From Pomacea canaliculata (Eukaryota > Mollusca > Gastropoda > Architaenioglossa > Ampullariidae): a stretch of 64,000 nt of DNA. The position numbers and the translations under genes were made by a program. The stretch's first letter is position 1, and each line of letters starts with the position of its first letter. Under the pieces are notes generated by a model. The model saw only the letters and a program-made list of their open reading frames with translations, was not told where the DNA came from and ran no database searches. Where the stretch lies: NCBI RefSeq assembly GCF_003073045.1, contig NC_037590.1, forward strand, positions 33,178,327 to 33,242,326, written 5' to 3'. Below are positions 1-11,031 of this stretch, piece after piece.

Positions 1-517
1 GATGTATATGTATATATCGATATAAAAACTTATTTCTTCCTCATTCAGCTGCATGCAAATTTGCTGTTTACTTACTCGCACGTGCTCCCGTTTAAGCTCA
101 TCATACTTTTGTCACCCTCAATTCTTGTTTCGTCTGTTTCTAGCACGTACATCAATAGGGTCCTCACACTGTCAGTTGTTTTTTAGCATTGAGCTGGATA
201 AGGAGATGACTGGTGATGTTTGTGACTGTCACGTGATGTTTAAGCTTTTCACCAGCTATCGTAGTTGGTTTTAACAGCTCGTGCTTTTGTATAGTTGGCA
301 CAGCTTTGTTTTACTAAAAGTTTAAGACTTGCTTGCACTATATTAGTGACTGGATAGCATTCGATTTGAAATGTGTTGAGCAAATTATTGAATACGGAGT
401 GAGGACTAAGTCCACACGGCATCTCTATATACTGATCTCTAAACAAAGTCAATCCACTGGCGTTTGTTGCCATTATCTTTAAGATTTCCTAAATGAGTAC
501 AAATTAATTCTATAAGA

Positions 518-776
518 GTGTTGAAGAGAATACTCAGCAACAGCATACTGAGTCCTGGTAATTTTTCGTTTACCGAGGATCGCCTTTTGTGTATTCGAAT
601 TCAGCTCACGCGAACGAAATTATTTTTAGAAATACTACCCTGCGTCCCTTCCTTTTTTTCGACAAATCCAATTTTGATGAAGGAAAAAAAAATAACCTCC
701 AGTAATATATTTGTCGTGCCTCTTCGTCATGAAATACAACCAGAATATGTTTATGATCTCTTTCTAACGATGTTAG
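518..776 (+). CDS. Coding-like exon of an unrecognised gene, part 1
   Basis: An open frame runs through this block and reads protein-like near its end (FVVPLRHEIQPEYVYDLFL). It is followed by a good donor, TTAG|GTGAGC at 777. The codon is split after its first base, and the next coding-like block at 911 begins with exactly the two missing bases after a CACACAG acceptor, giving LTML-E-LYRQEKEK across the junction. The true 5' end of the exon is unknown: the ATG at 518 may be inside an intron, and AG sites near 700 could be the acceptor. I do not recognise the family. The phase match is what I see; membership of one transcript with the following blocks is inference. Confidence 0.33.
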
Positions 777-910
777 GTGAGCGCTCGTGTTGTCCTTTAA
801 GCTGACATTCTGCCTGCGTGCGGATATTCTTGAAGTTTACTTGATCAACAGCATATAAGAAAATTGTACTGAACCTTAGTCTAAAAGACATTGGACACAC
901 ACACACACAG

Positions 911-1144
911 AGTTATACAGACAAGAGAAAGAAAAAGCTGCTGAACTAAATGACAGTAAATCGAAATATAAAAATAAGATTTCTCGTTACTGCGGTAAAC
1001 ACATTCAACATCAAAATAGTGAGCAAGATAAAATTATAGCGGAGGAAATAAAAGATTGAAAGCATGAAAAATGAACATGAAAGTGACGAAATGATGGCCA
1101 GAATGAAAGAGATTTTATTTGATTATTTACTGCTTAGAGCATAA
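911..1144 (+). CDS. Coding-like exon of an unrecognised gene, part 2 (coiled coil, frame break)
   Basis: After the acceptor at 909-910 the frame encodes a charged, Lys/Glu-rich stretch (EKEKAAELNDSKSKYKNK, then IIAEEIK) that would form a coiled coil. It meets TGA at 1057-1059. One base over, the reading continues in the same style (IESMKNEHESDEMMARMKE, then FDYLLLRA) to TAA at 1142-1144. This suggests one original reading frame broken by a single-base indel near 1054, either a real lesion or a sequence error. No start codon is needed because it is an internal exon. Family unknown. Confidence 0.37.
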
Positions 1145-1242
1145 TAGCTACAGGAAAGGAAGAAAGAAAGAGAGAGGAACAAGAGTGTCAAAAGCTACAC
1201 AGCACATTCCTCTAGACCATCCTTCGCTGTCATCGTCTTCAG

Positions 1243-1533
1243 GGTTCATCATCTGATTCGCCAGAGAATCTTGCACCTTCTGCCAAACCAGAACGAGGCT
1301 CTGACCTTTTCATACGCATTTCCAATCTAAGTGAGGCTGCACTGAAGACAAGCCATGAATTAAACCACTTAAGTCAGTTGGCTTCACTTTTGAAATGTGG
1401 AATTTTGTCTCCTTGCGAGCTCGACCGCTTGCTGGCACCAGAATACAAATCTATTTTTAGTCCTTCATCCGGCTGTCGAGGATGTCTGCCATGTTCAGCA
1501 GGTGCACGAGAACCCAACAGCAGCAGAATTTGA
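1243..1533 (+). CDS. Coding-like terminal exon of an unrecognised gene, part 3
   Basis: A 96-codon open frame with no methionine begins after a CTTCAG acceptor at 1241-1242 in phase 0 and ends at TGA 1531-1533. It starts Ser/Pro-rich (GSSSDSPENLAPSAKPE), then has an amphipathic helical region (SEAALKTSHELNHLSQLASL), and ends with four cysteines in LLKCGILSPCELD and GCRGCLPC. The composition is clearly protein-like. Just upstream, other frames also carry Ser-rich coding-like pieces, so the gene may be broken here or the acceptor may be used as read. Family not recognised. Confidence 0.4.
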   Translation, partial: GSSSDSPENLAPSAKPERGSDLFIRISNLSEAALKTSHELNHLSQLASLLKCGILSPCELDRLLAPEYKSIFSPSSGCRGCLPCSAGAREPNSSRI

Positions 1534-3540
1534 GGGGTGAGGATGGGAAAGGGGAGAAGTATGCGAGAAAGTATTTATACCATTATCTCCTTTTTTTTTT
1601 TTATATCTTTCCTTTTACCTTCTTTCTTTCTTTATCTTTTTTTCCTTCTTTTTCTTTCCCCAATTTTTCTTTTATTTCTTACTGAAAAGTTGTAATGCGT
1701 ATTTATTTTAACATTTAAATGACGATTCGTTTTCAGAAAATTTGTTCAAAGTTCCAAACAAGAAAAAACTTTGTTTCCATTATTCGAATCATTTCAGATG
1801 ATATTTCATACAATCTTATACCTTTTATGTGAATTTATAAAAATTTAAAGCTTTTTTTCTTGTATGATTTCACAAGTTTACAACTAAGCATACTAGTTAA
1901 AGATCTGGGTTGTGGGGATTCGATACTATCATTAAAATGGAGACCCAAGTCTCCAAACTTGCTGCAGCTGAGCAAAAACACACAACTCTAGCAACATGTT
2001 TGGTGTGACTGACACTTCACTGTGACATCAGTAAACTCAAATAAACAATATGTTAACACATACAAACGACGTTGAAGGCTAGAAAGATGTACATGGACAT
2101 GTTTATACACAATACTTCCACACTCCTCCTCCCCGCGCCCCAACATAAATAAAATCAACACTGAGCGCTGAGATGTTTATAGCATTACTGTCGTGCAACT
2201 AATACAAACATTTTACAGAAAAAGCTTCTTTCCCCACATTTCCCTCACTGTCCTGTCGGAGAAAAAAAAAAACATGCTTTTCTCCGTACAATTTCTTCCT
2301 ACGCTCAACTAGAATAATGAAAATGCTTCATCTAAAAGCACGTCTGCCACGTACAATGGAAGTCGGGCGTTCCCCTCGCCAGAGAGAAGGAAACTGATTG
2401 CAGACATTGTTGGCATCCTACTCCAAAACTTCGCCCTCTTTTTTTAAGCTTATACAAAATGTCTCTAGAAGACAGCAGAGAGAAAAGAAGAATGGAGAAA
2501 AGGGGAAAGGAAAGGAAGGAGGAAGGGATGGACGAGCAAAGAAAGAAATCCACTACTGAACATTCACAAACCAACGCCAACCTTTGCGTTTTCTGAAACT
2601 TTGCGTGTGTAGTGAAAAAAAAAATGTCAGTAGATGACAGGAGAGATTAAAGAAAAGAAGCAACGATTGTACTTGTGTGCGTGCGCGTGCGTGCTTATCT
2701 CCTCTCAAGCATTTCAAATGCTAGCAACAGAAGATGAAGTTCCAACTGCTATCACATGACGTCATATCCTCACATTTGAATCAAGCCAGTCTCCTTGAAT
2801 CGCCAGTAAAAGCCAACGAATTCTCAATCTGCATTTGAGCTTGTCGTCATGGATACCAGAAAAAAAAATGTTTTGCCGTATTGGGTAGCGCGTGCGCTGG
2901 GGGAAAGCACTATCTCGTTAAACGGTAAAAACTTGCACGTCTGCTGCTCGCACGACGGCGGAGGAGGAGAAAATGGGGAAACTGATATGTGTGTGTGTGC
3001 ACACGTGGGTGTGTGTCAGACCGGGTATCTTTCTTCGATATCCTACTAAATCTCACACCACGGTAGAGAACAGGGTGCGTTCAGTGGCAAATTCATCCTC
3101 TCCGCGCACAAGCAGCGTATAGCAGGTGAATCATATTTGAAAGCAAGAGCGCGCACACACACTCTCTCACTCACAAACATACTTATAAATTTTATTTTTC
3201 GTTGGGATTTAACTTATAAGTTTCTAAATTTTGTTGTTGTTGTTGTTGTTGTTTTGTTTTTGTTTTTTTTTGTTTTGTTTTGTTTTTAGTTAGGTAGCCC
3301 TCGAGAGTAAGTCTTATTTTTTGTTCTCTTTTCCTGCTGTGCCTCACCCCAGACATTCTGGGTCGTTTCTTCGCCTTCCTCATCCCGCTGAGCTCTGGCA
3401 GGGGGAAGGGATAAAAGTTTTTTTTATTTTTTTTTTTCCTTCATCATCTCGTTATTGCGAGGGTTTCTCGCCGGTTGTTTCCAGACGCTCTGCCACGCGC
3501 TGTACACGTGTACAGTCAGTACACCGTCCCTGGCCTGTGT
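1534..3540. other. Gene-free stretch with low-complexity tracts
   Basis: No exon is supported. It holds a T/C-rich tract (about 1589-1680), an A/G-rich tract at 2470-2540, GT-rich runs near 2670 and 2990, and a TTG/T-rich simple repeat at 3230-3290. Part of it may be the 5' flank of the SET/MYND gene that starts downstream. Confidence 0.5.
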
Positions 3541-3584
3541 AAGGCGCAACACCTGGAGCGTCAGCAGCGGGACTGTCTTCCCCC
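3541..3584 (+). other. Possible 5' non-coding exon end of the SET/MYND gene
   Basis: A strong donor, CCCCC|GTGAGT at 3585-3590, lies in a locally GC-richer stretch about 1.1 kb upstream of the acceptor at 4672-4673 that precedes the start codon of the SET/MYND gene. This would make the first intron run 3585-4673. Only the splice-site match supports it; there is no promoter motif I would defend. Confidence 0.2.
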
Positions 3585-4681
3585 GTGAGTCTACTGGAAG
3601 ACATCGACAAACCAGTTAAGTTTGTACTGGTTTTTCTTTAACCAAAAACAAACTTAAATTCAGCACAAGGGGCGTGAGTACGTGATGTGTAGATTGTAGT
3701 GGGGGTTAGAGAAAATTGTCGAAGAAAGGGAGGAGGGATGGAGAAATGACAATGGCATTTGAAGATGCAGTAGAAGAAAGTTGTGATTAATGTCTGGAAC
3801 AGAATGCGTGCAGTGGAATAGTAAGAAGTACACATCACCGCCCGTCCTGGTCTGTAAAATCACTGAACTTATTTTTGTCCTCTTCTTTTTGCTGTTAGTA
3901 CTTCGTCTTCTTTTGATGTTTAGTTCAGCTGGAAGAAGAAGCAAATTCGAATAAAATATTCCGATGAAAGGCTCGGCGTTAGAAAAGTTGGTCTGAAAGA
4001 TCAGCTGCGTCTGAATCAGGTCAGAACAACTAGCGCGATATACTGAACATACGTGCGAACATCGATTGGGAGATTACATGGGGAATTTGTGGATTAGTGA
4101 TTATTTTGATTGAGAATATACTGAAAAATTTATTGGGAAATTATACTGTTTGCGATTATGTTGACTGAGATTCTATTGGGAACACTAGGTGAGAGTGTTA
4201 GGCAAGATGTAGAAACGGTTAGTACACGTAAACATTCGTCTGAGGAAATGATAAAAGGCAATCTCACATATTTCGAGGTATAAGCCAAATAAATCATGTT
4301 ATTCCTATCTGTTACCTATGTTTCTAACAGCACGTGATTTATGAAAAGTACAAGTAGTGCCAATACATTAACTTTTCAGTTGCCTGAATTATTCTCATAA
4401 GATACTGGATTATTTATAGCCATTTTTTTATTTCAATAGTGCATTATTAATCTACAACTTCATTTATTTTGGGTTTGCTTTTTTTGCTTTGTTTTTTCTT
4501 TGTTTGTTTTTTGCAAATACACGCATACAAAGATGCATGCAATAATGCAAATGTGAATGTAAAATATTTTTTCCATCTGTGTGTATTTATCTGTAGATAT
4601 GTGAGTGTGTGTGGGAAGGAAAGGGGATTTTGCTTGTTACATACTATTCATGTCCTACGGTCGTATCTTGCAGGTGTCACC

Positions 4682-5411
4682 ATGGCTTATTTAGCTGGAA
4701 TGTCAGCCGGGGACGCAGCCTTCGCTGCTGGAGATCCTCACACTGCCATCGCTCTGTACACCCAAGAGCTGGCGGACTGGAGCAATGGCAATAAAGCTGA
4801 CGGGCTCGCAGACACTTACAGAAAGCGAGCTCAGTGCTACTATCAACTACACGACTACAAGGCCTCACTACGAGACACTGCCCTCTCTCTCGCTCGGGAA
4901 AAAAGCAGCGTCCCCACTTTGGTTCTGAAGGCCCAGGGTCTGGTGGCCTGCAAGCGCTTTCATGAAGCTTACGGCGTCTTCAGGCAGGCCCTGGACCTGG
5001 AACCTAACAACCAGCTCATCGCCAAAGGATTACAACAGATGAGGAAGGAGATAGAAGTCGAGAATCATTCTTCCCAGCGGGAAGACAACACCTCCGGATT
5101 GACTGATGTCACCAGCCTCCATCCCATAACTCCCTTGCCTGGAGACCGGTCCCTGAAGCTTGCAGAACAGGAGCTGATGACCAGTTGGGAGCTGGACCAG
5201 CCAGACATCACAAAGCGTGTCGGTTGTGACCAAGACGCGGCTGAGGGAGTGTCACAGGATCGTAGCAAAATACACGCGGGTGGAGGAAAGGTGGAGGGGT
5301 GGATGCAGAGGGCTGCTGTCCTCTCCGCCAAGGGTGACCTGCGAGATGCGTTCAGATGCTGCGTGGCTGTCGATGAAGCGGATCGCACATTGGACATTTG
5401 GAAAATGGGAG
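4682..5411 (+). CDS. SMYD4: SMYD4-like exon 1: start codon and TPR region
   Basis: The start is chosen at 4682 because GTCACCATGG is a strong initiation context and lies eight bases after a TTGCAG acceptor (4672-4673); the longer open frame from 4469 would read through that intron end. The product begins MAYLAGMSAGDAAFAAGDP and continues with paired helices typical of TPRs (AIALYTQEL, YRKRAQCYYQLHDYKASL, FHEAYGVFRQALDLEPNN). A Ser/Thr/Glu-rich linker follows. The donor is GGGAG|GTGAGT, and the intron is in phase 1. Confidence 0.8.
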
Positions 5412-8400
5412 GTGAGTGTCAACTTTCTGTGCCGTTGAGGCTTCACGTGCATGAACATGCGGCATACATGTAATCCATAAACCTAGTCTTCACCTTTAGT
5501 GTCTTCATCATTGACATCGTCGTCAACACATCGTCGTAACCTGATAGCTGGAGGAAGAAAGATTCATTCGCTGCATTGGAATTAATTGACAATTATCTGC
5601 AGTTTACCAACGAAAACAAGGGACATAACCTTTCAGATTTTAGTCTAGGCTTGTGGAGTAGTTACTTCCCTTGCCAGGGTCTGCCTACATATACTTCTAA
5701 CCCTGCGCTGGAGTAGTGATATCTCGTAGGTCTGAATAAAGAGAACGAAAATTTGTGAAAGAAATATCTTGCACTGAATTTTGCCCAGTCATTACAAGGA
5801 AACTTTGCACCCTTTAGTCATTTAAGAGTCTTCTTAACCAGACATATTGTTGAAAACTTGTCACAGACTGCACGTGGTGTGGCTGACTAAGAATGACACT
5901 AGGCATCTATTTGTCAATCGCCAAACACATTGTAACCTTTGTTCATAAAAATCGTTCCCGTCTTACCTTCTGACTTGACGGCTTCCTGTAGACTTTGTAC
6001 CTTGAGACTTCAATGTAGGGTATGACAGTGCGTCACGAGACGTGTCAGGTTCACAGCAGGTCAAGGAAGTCAATTCATTACGTCATCTCTCGACAGCTCT
6101 ATTTATAGCCTGTTATCGCCTGGACTTGCTCGAACATAATAAAAATGCTTCTGGCTTTCTAGTGGCCTAAAATTGTCCTGATGTCATTTTATTTATGTGC
6201 ATATAAACATATGTGTGTGCAATCGATCGATTGTCAACACAGTTGATCAGTGTTTTCATAAAGCAGACGATGAGTCAGGTATTGCCTGTTATTGACTTAA
6301 ACGTTCATAACACAGTGTTTTTATTGACTAAGACGCCTACATGCTGTCAGGACCTAAATAAACAACGTTCTTTCCATATCACCTTACTTAAATGTCTGGA
6401 CTTAGAATAAATAATGAGATAAATAAAAAAAACGTACAAAGAAAACATTACTCACCTGCCTCACGGTCGAGCTGTTGCTGTGTACCTGAAAGGAACACCC
6501 TTTTCTCTCTTTCTTCCTTTCATATCGTCTAGCACTTTAGGATACTCCCTCCTCTGATGAGAGCGATGAGGGCTACATGTAAAGAGGGGATAAGATAAAT
6601 AAACATATTTTTACTTACACCCTCGTAAGTAAAGAATTGTCATTGTCTTTTGCAGACAATGAAAAATGATCAATACTCCTCTTTTTTAAAATAATTAAGA
6701 TCATTAGATAGCTCTGTGACGAACAGAAAACGATCTCATTGGACTGATGGATCCATGTACACGTGCAATTATTTCCAGGTTCAATCCTCGACAAATTAGG
6801 GCTACCTGTCTGCTCAGAAGACTGGCTACGCCAGGCTGTCTGGCGTTCCGCACACGACGACAACAGCACCAACATCCTTTTCCAGAACGTTCGTGCCAGG
6901 CGTCTGTACGAACCCCTGACGAAAGACACGGCGGTAGAGGTGACCTTTACCCCTATAGGTCGAGGCGTCAAGGCCGTAAAGGCCATCTCAAAGGGCGAGG
7001 TCGTTTTCACGGATGCACCGGTCCTTCACGCCCAGACGCTGTCTTCCCTGCAGTTCCCGTGCTGCGCCGCTTGCGTCACCAGCCTGATCGGGCCGGCGGA
7101 CGTCTTCGGCGCCCAGAGCTGCAGCAGGACCTCCTGCAGAAGGCCGTGAAGAAGCACTGGCCTGTCAGGTCAAAGGTCGCCTGCAAAGCAGGCTGCTCTC
7201 GCGAGGTGTACTGCAGCGAGAAATGCCGTGACGAGTCGTGGGACGCCTACCACCGCCTGCTGTGTCCGCACAAAAATGCGGATGTGGCGCGCCTGTACGA
7301 TGTGTGCGACACCTACCACCACCTCACCCGTGATGACGTCAGACTCTTCCACGGGTGGTGGAACGCCTCCTTCAGCCCGGTGCTCCTGGCCAAGGTGTGG
7401 GCCCTCATCACCTGTCGGGCCCAGAGCATGGCCCACGAGGCCGGCCGTGCCGTGCCTTCAGAAGAAGACCGGGCCCTGGCTGGAGCACCTTTCAGCCGGT
7501 GAATTCCCCCCGTCTGTTTTCTTCTTGCGCCTCTTTCTTGCCTCCGCCTACACCTGACCTCGTTTTACTGCCATTTGTCCACAGCTGCATGCGTAAGTGG
7601 CAGTTGCCTATTGTTGTAGTCTTATTAACTGAGCTTACAGTGGTCACTAGACATAGAAACAAACCAAAAAAATGATGAAAAGAAGAAATACATTAGTGCC
7701 TTGCAGATCTTTACCAAACTTCATTCAATGGTTATCTAATCGTGTAACCGTTTCTTTTTAATTTTTCTTTGGTTGGCTGGTTTACCACAGTGATGCACTA
7801 ACCAGAAAAAAAAAACGTTTTGTGTTTGTCTCCGTTGCTATCTGACATTTATTTAATTTTCGTTTTAGAAACCTAACTGGCTCAATGCTGTTTTTAGTAA
7901 AGTTTTGAAATGACTTTTATACCATGACCTTAATCACTTCGGTACAACAGCACTTCCTGCTGATACAATCTCATTTGACCAAGTGACAGCAACACGAGAA
8001 CAATTTAGGTCTCGAGCAGCCGGAAGTGAACATAAGTAATGGTATTGTCACAAACGATTTTCATTTTCACTTGTCCGTTTCTTAAGTTGCCCAAACTTAA
8101 AACTGACGCAATGAAGATGTTGTGTTGTCACGTGGTTACACACTCACGTGCGTGAATTACTAGCATTTCATCTTATTTACTTGCAAGCGAAAAAGAAACT
8201 GCAGCCCAAAGCATTAGTGCACATTTAATAAGCGGATAGCCGAATGGTTGGAGCACTAGAGTTAGAACCGAGAAGCCTGGTTCAATACCCGTGTGGCTCA
8301 GCAAACTTCCAACCATCCCCAATTCGACCCAGCTGTTGGAAGTAGGTACCTGAAGTTGCATGAGGTTGGGAAAAATAATAACATTCTCATTTCCCAAAGA

Positions 8401-10433
8401 CCTAAAAAAAAAAAAAAAAAAAAAAAAAATTGGCGACCTTTACCTTTAATTTTAGCGATTTTGTGTAGACATGGTCAAGGGCTCATTCGAGGCTTTGCAC
8501 TGTATCGCAAATCTCCTACATGTCACTTGTTTTGCATTATTAATTATTATTCACAAATTATGTAGATTTTTTTGTAACATTTATATTACTTCAGATTGAC
8601 ATATTTTAACCCAAATGCTTATCATTTTTGCATTTTCGTGCATACTCGTGCATGCTCCGTACATCAACCGTACAATGGTACTACTATTGCTGTAACTCTA
8701 GTGGTGGGCAAATTTTCTTTCTAATGACTGAGTAAAATCAGAGAGGAGATACATGTACTATTTTCACACATCTCGATGAATATCACCCTTGCCTTCCGTT
8801 CTTGAGATGCATGCCCAGAACATCGCCATGCTTGGAGTAAGAGGTCTAGATCGTGTAATGTTTGTACATACACGCTTAATTAACATACACCTCCAGCTCT
8901 CCCATTGGTGGATGTCTTCCCAACGTGACCGTATCCATGTACAATTATGACGTCTGTTTTGTTGACCTTAACCTGTGCATGGTGATTTTGGCATGAGTGT
9001 ATCTCAAAAATAGAAATGGAAATGGGGTATTCACCCAGATTTGTGAAAATAGTGTTATGTATTGAGCCTTACCCAGTCATAAAAAAACTGCACCTCCACT
9101 AGTTCTTTGAATAACTTTTCTTCTTGGGGAGAGAGCTCAGTCAATCAAGGATCGACTAGCGCGTGGCCATCGTTGTGAGAACCTTGTCTCCACCTTGAAC
9201 CTATTTGTGATTGTGGTTATTCCTTTTGAGTACGGGTGCGTGTGTGTGTGGCGTGCAGGTAAGTGACCCATCAGTGAGTTCACGATGTGCTTCACAAGAA
9301 AGTTTATGCTTCATCTCAGATTTGTATCAAGTGGACCAGGCAGCAACGCCGACGCCATTTCTAAGATGTATCAGCTGATGAAGGAAATCTTCAAGAATCT
9401 GGAAGATGGGCTCGGCTTCGATATTACCAAAGAAGAATTTGATTACAGGTATTTTCAGGTAAAATCTCCGAATAATTTTCTTTTACATGACTACGTCACA
9501 CCCTTAAACGTAAGTGAAAACAACTCTTTTAGCAGCACTTTGCATCATAGTGGTGTCCATAATGGTGATGGTGGTGCCATCAATGTAGCTTTTATTTATT
9601 TATTTATTTATATAGTTGTCCTGCAATGTCCAATCGTTCTCTGACTCCGACAACCCGATGGCACACTTCACCAAGGGGATCAACAAGGACCCCCAGTTTG
9701 CCCATCTTCTGAGCCTGGCACGCCGGAAGGAACACGAGGGCGATTTTGCAGGTCTCTTTCCTCTCCATGCCTCCATGAACCACTCGTGCTCTAACAACGT
9801 CGTTGTCAGCGACGGCAAGACCCCGGATGGAAGAATCGGCTGTGTCGTCAAAGCTGTCAGAGACATCCTTGTCGACGACGAAGTAAGCTGACGAGTGCTG
9901 GAAACAGAAAGGACTAGTATGTGCTTGTGTGTATATATTTTATGTGATTGAGGAAGGAGTTCATTCTTTGTGAGTATATATCTTTCTTTTGATCTCTTCA
10001 TGGTTATTTCTTAATTTAGGGATTTTTTTTTCCTTTCTTTCATATCTTTTTTTCGGTTTACGCGTTTCTTGCTTCTATATTTCATTTGCATCCCTTTTAG
10101 CTCTGTCCTCCGAACTTTCTTTCTTACATACACACAAACAGTAACTTTTGTTATTCATCATCAACAGGTATGTAACCAATATATTGACACAACTCTAGGC
10201 CGCAAGGAGAGACGGTTGATGCTGTACTGGGCCTACAACTTCTGGTGTTGCTGTCCCCGCTGTCAGTTTGAGGGGGACGGGCCTGGAGAATGTTGTGAGT
10301 GTGGCAAGAAGTCCCCCGACAAACCGTTTCCCTCAGTGTGGCCGCTGCAAGCATGCTTGGTACTGTTCCTCCGCCTTGCCAGAAGAAAGCGTGGAAGAGA
10401 GGCCACAAGAAGATCTGCATCACAATGACATAA
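4682..10433 (+). CDS. SMYD4: SMYD4-like TPR/SET/MYND lysine methyltransferase, five coding exons
   Basis: Five exons (4682-5411, 6779-7498, 9320-9458, 9616-9882, 10168-10433) join in phases 1, 2, 0 and 0 with GT-AG borders at every junction, giving about 705 residues (human SMYD4 is about 800). Order: N-terminal TPR helices (about 1-110), an acidic linker, the first SET strand with GRGVKAVKAISKGEVVF, an inserted MYND zinc finger (about 337-404), the SET core with FPLHASMNHSC (NHSC at about 585), the YID motif, a post-SET CCCPRC, and a second MYND-like finger (about 660-700). SMYD proteins methylate lysines using S-adenosylmethionine; the TPRs likely bind a partner. Three frame breaks (near 7110, 10333 and 10376) interrupt the reading, so it is either a young pseudogene or carries assembly errors. 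Substrate and location in the cell cannot be told. Confidence 0.8.
5412..6778 (+). other. Intron 1 of the SMYD4-like gene
   Basis: It is bounded by GTGAGT and TTTCCAG with matching phase. It is AT-rich and I see no exon or recognisable repeat inside. Confidence 0.7.
6779..7498 (+). CDS. SMYD4: SMYD4-like exon 2: SET start and MYND finger, one frame break
   Basis: The acceptor TTTCCAG ends at 6778 and restores the split glycine codon (KMG-GSILDKLG). The exon holds the first SET segment and the MYND insert: CCAAC, then CKAGC, VYCSEKC and YHRLLC. The frame changes near 7110: residues up to GPADVFGA are in one frame and LQQDLLQKAVKKHW onward in the next, which needs one base gained or two lost to repair. 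The donor is AGCCG|GTGAAT at 7499, phase 2. Confidence 0.78.
7499..9319 (+). other. Intron 2 of the SMYD4-like gene, containing a SINE
   Basis: It is bounded by GTGAAT and TCTCAG with phase 2 on both sides. It contains a tRNA-headed SINE at 8228-8429 (listed separately) and otherwise AT-rich DNA without a supported gene. Confidence 0.65.
8228..8429 (+). mobile_element. tRNA-derived SINE with poly(A) tail
   Basis: The head resembles a tRNA: box A-like TAGCCGAATGGTTGGAGC, then box B-like GGTTCAATACC with a 3' arm. A short body and a run of about 26 A (8404-8429) follow. It lies in the same orientation as the host gene, inside intron 2. I could not find clear target duplications. Confidence 0.65.
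9320..9458 (+). CDS. SMYD4: SMYD4-like exon 3
   Basis: The acceptor TCTCAG ends at 9319. The first base completes the arginine codon left by exon 2 (APFS-R-FVSSGPGS). The exon encodes the helical stretch SKMYQLMKEIFKNL before the SET core. The donor is TTTCAG|GTAAAA, phase 0. Its apparent methionine at 9285 lies in the intron and is not a start. Confidence 0.75.
9616..9882 (+). CDS. SMYD4: SMYD4-like exon 4: SET catalytic core with NHSC motif
   Basis: The exon follows TATATAG at 9615 in phase 0 and reads LSCNVQSFSDS, the equivalent of the SET asparagine motif region, then GLFPLHASMNHSCSNNVVV, the hallmark NHSC segment that helps bind S-adenosylmethionine and shapes the pseudoknot. It ends VRDILVDDE at GAA|GTAAGC, phase 0. 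Confidence 0.8.
10168..10433 (+). CDS. SMYD4: SMYD4-like exon 5: post-SET cysteines and second MYND-like finger, two frame breaks
   Basis: After CAACAG at 10167 the exon reads VCNQYIDTTLGRKERR and YWAYNFWCCCPRC, the SET tyrosine region and post-SET zinc site. It then spells a MYND finger spread over three frames: CCECGKKSPDK, then QCGRCKHAWYCSSA, then CQKKAWKRGHKKICITMT before TAA at 10431-10433. Each step needs removal of one base (near 10333 and 10376). Without repair the frame ends at 10428 and the second finger is lost. Confidence 0.72.
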
Positions 10434-11025
10434 AACTGTCCATCCTTCATCAAGTGTTTTCGACAGACAGCTGTTATGTTATTGCACGGTTGACTTTCAA
10501 AACGAAACATCATTATTTTATACACTACTAACCATTTTTTTTCTTAAGTGTGGATTGTTTGTTTTTATAACTCCACTTTGATATTTTTTCAAAGAAAGTC
10601 AACATCAGCAGCTATGCCAGGTACAATGTTGTGAATGTAAATCAATGACTTTCATTTGTAATATTCGTTTCGTACTGTTTTTGAGGAGGAGAGGCATGGA
10701 TGTTAGTAGAGATCGTGTGTGAAATGGTAGAAGTGCTGGAGTGGTGTGTTTTTGATTGTCAGACTTGTTCACCCAAATATCTCTTGAAGTTCCCATTGTT
10801 TGTGAGACGTGGCGGGATAGACAAGACATGTTGGTAGAGGGATTGTATATGCAATGTGTTGTTTACTGGTCAGACGAGTTTCGTTGCTGAGTGACGACAT
10901 GTACATAATTCCGATGCCTGTGTCCACTGTCGGTCGTTTAAGTGCGGAGTTCAGAACGCATACCTTCTCTTTTATTACAAAATATAAATAAGGGTATAAT
11001 GCGAACAGTTCCTTTATTTTTGTTA

Positions 11026-11031
11026 AATAAA
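11026..11031 (+). promoter_or_regulatory. SMYD4: Candidate polyadenylation signal of the SMYD4-like gene
   Basis: AATAAA lies about 590 bases after the inferred stop codon and is the first canonical signal I noticed in this 3' flank. No downstream GU-rich element was verified. Confidence 0.3.

Noticed and set aside
53-274. Open frame after a CTCATTCAG acceptor-like site at the window start
   Set aside because: Two overlapping frames are open and neither has a recognisable domain or a downstream donor, so a coding exon is not supported.
4469-4681. Longer N terminus of the SMYD4-like gene from an ATG at 4469
   Set aside because: It reads through T-rich intron DNA and a TTGCAG acceptor; the ATG at 4682 has a better context and starts the TPR region.
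8228-8300. A functional tRNA gene
   Set aside because: The head is tRNA-like but continues into a SINE body with a poly(A) tail.
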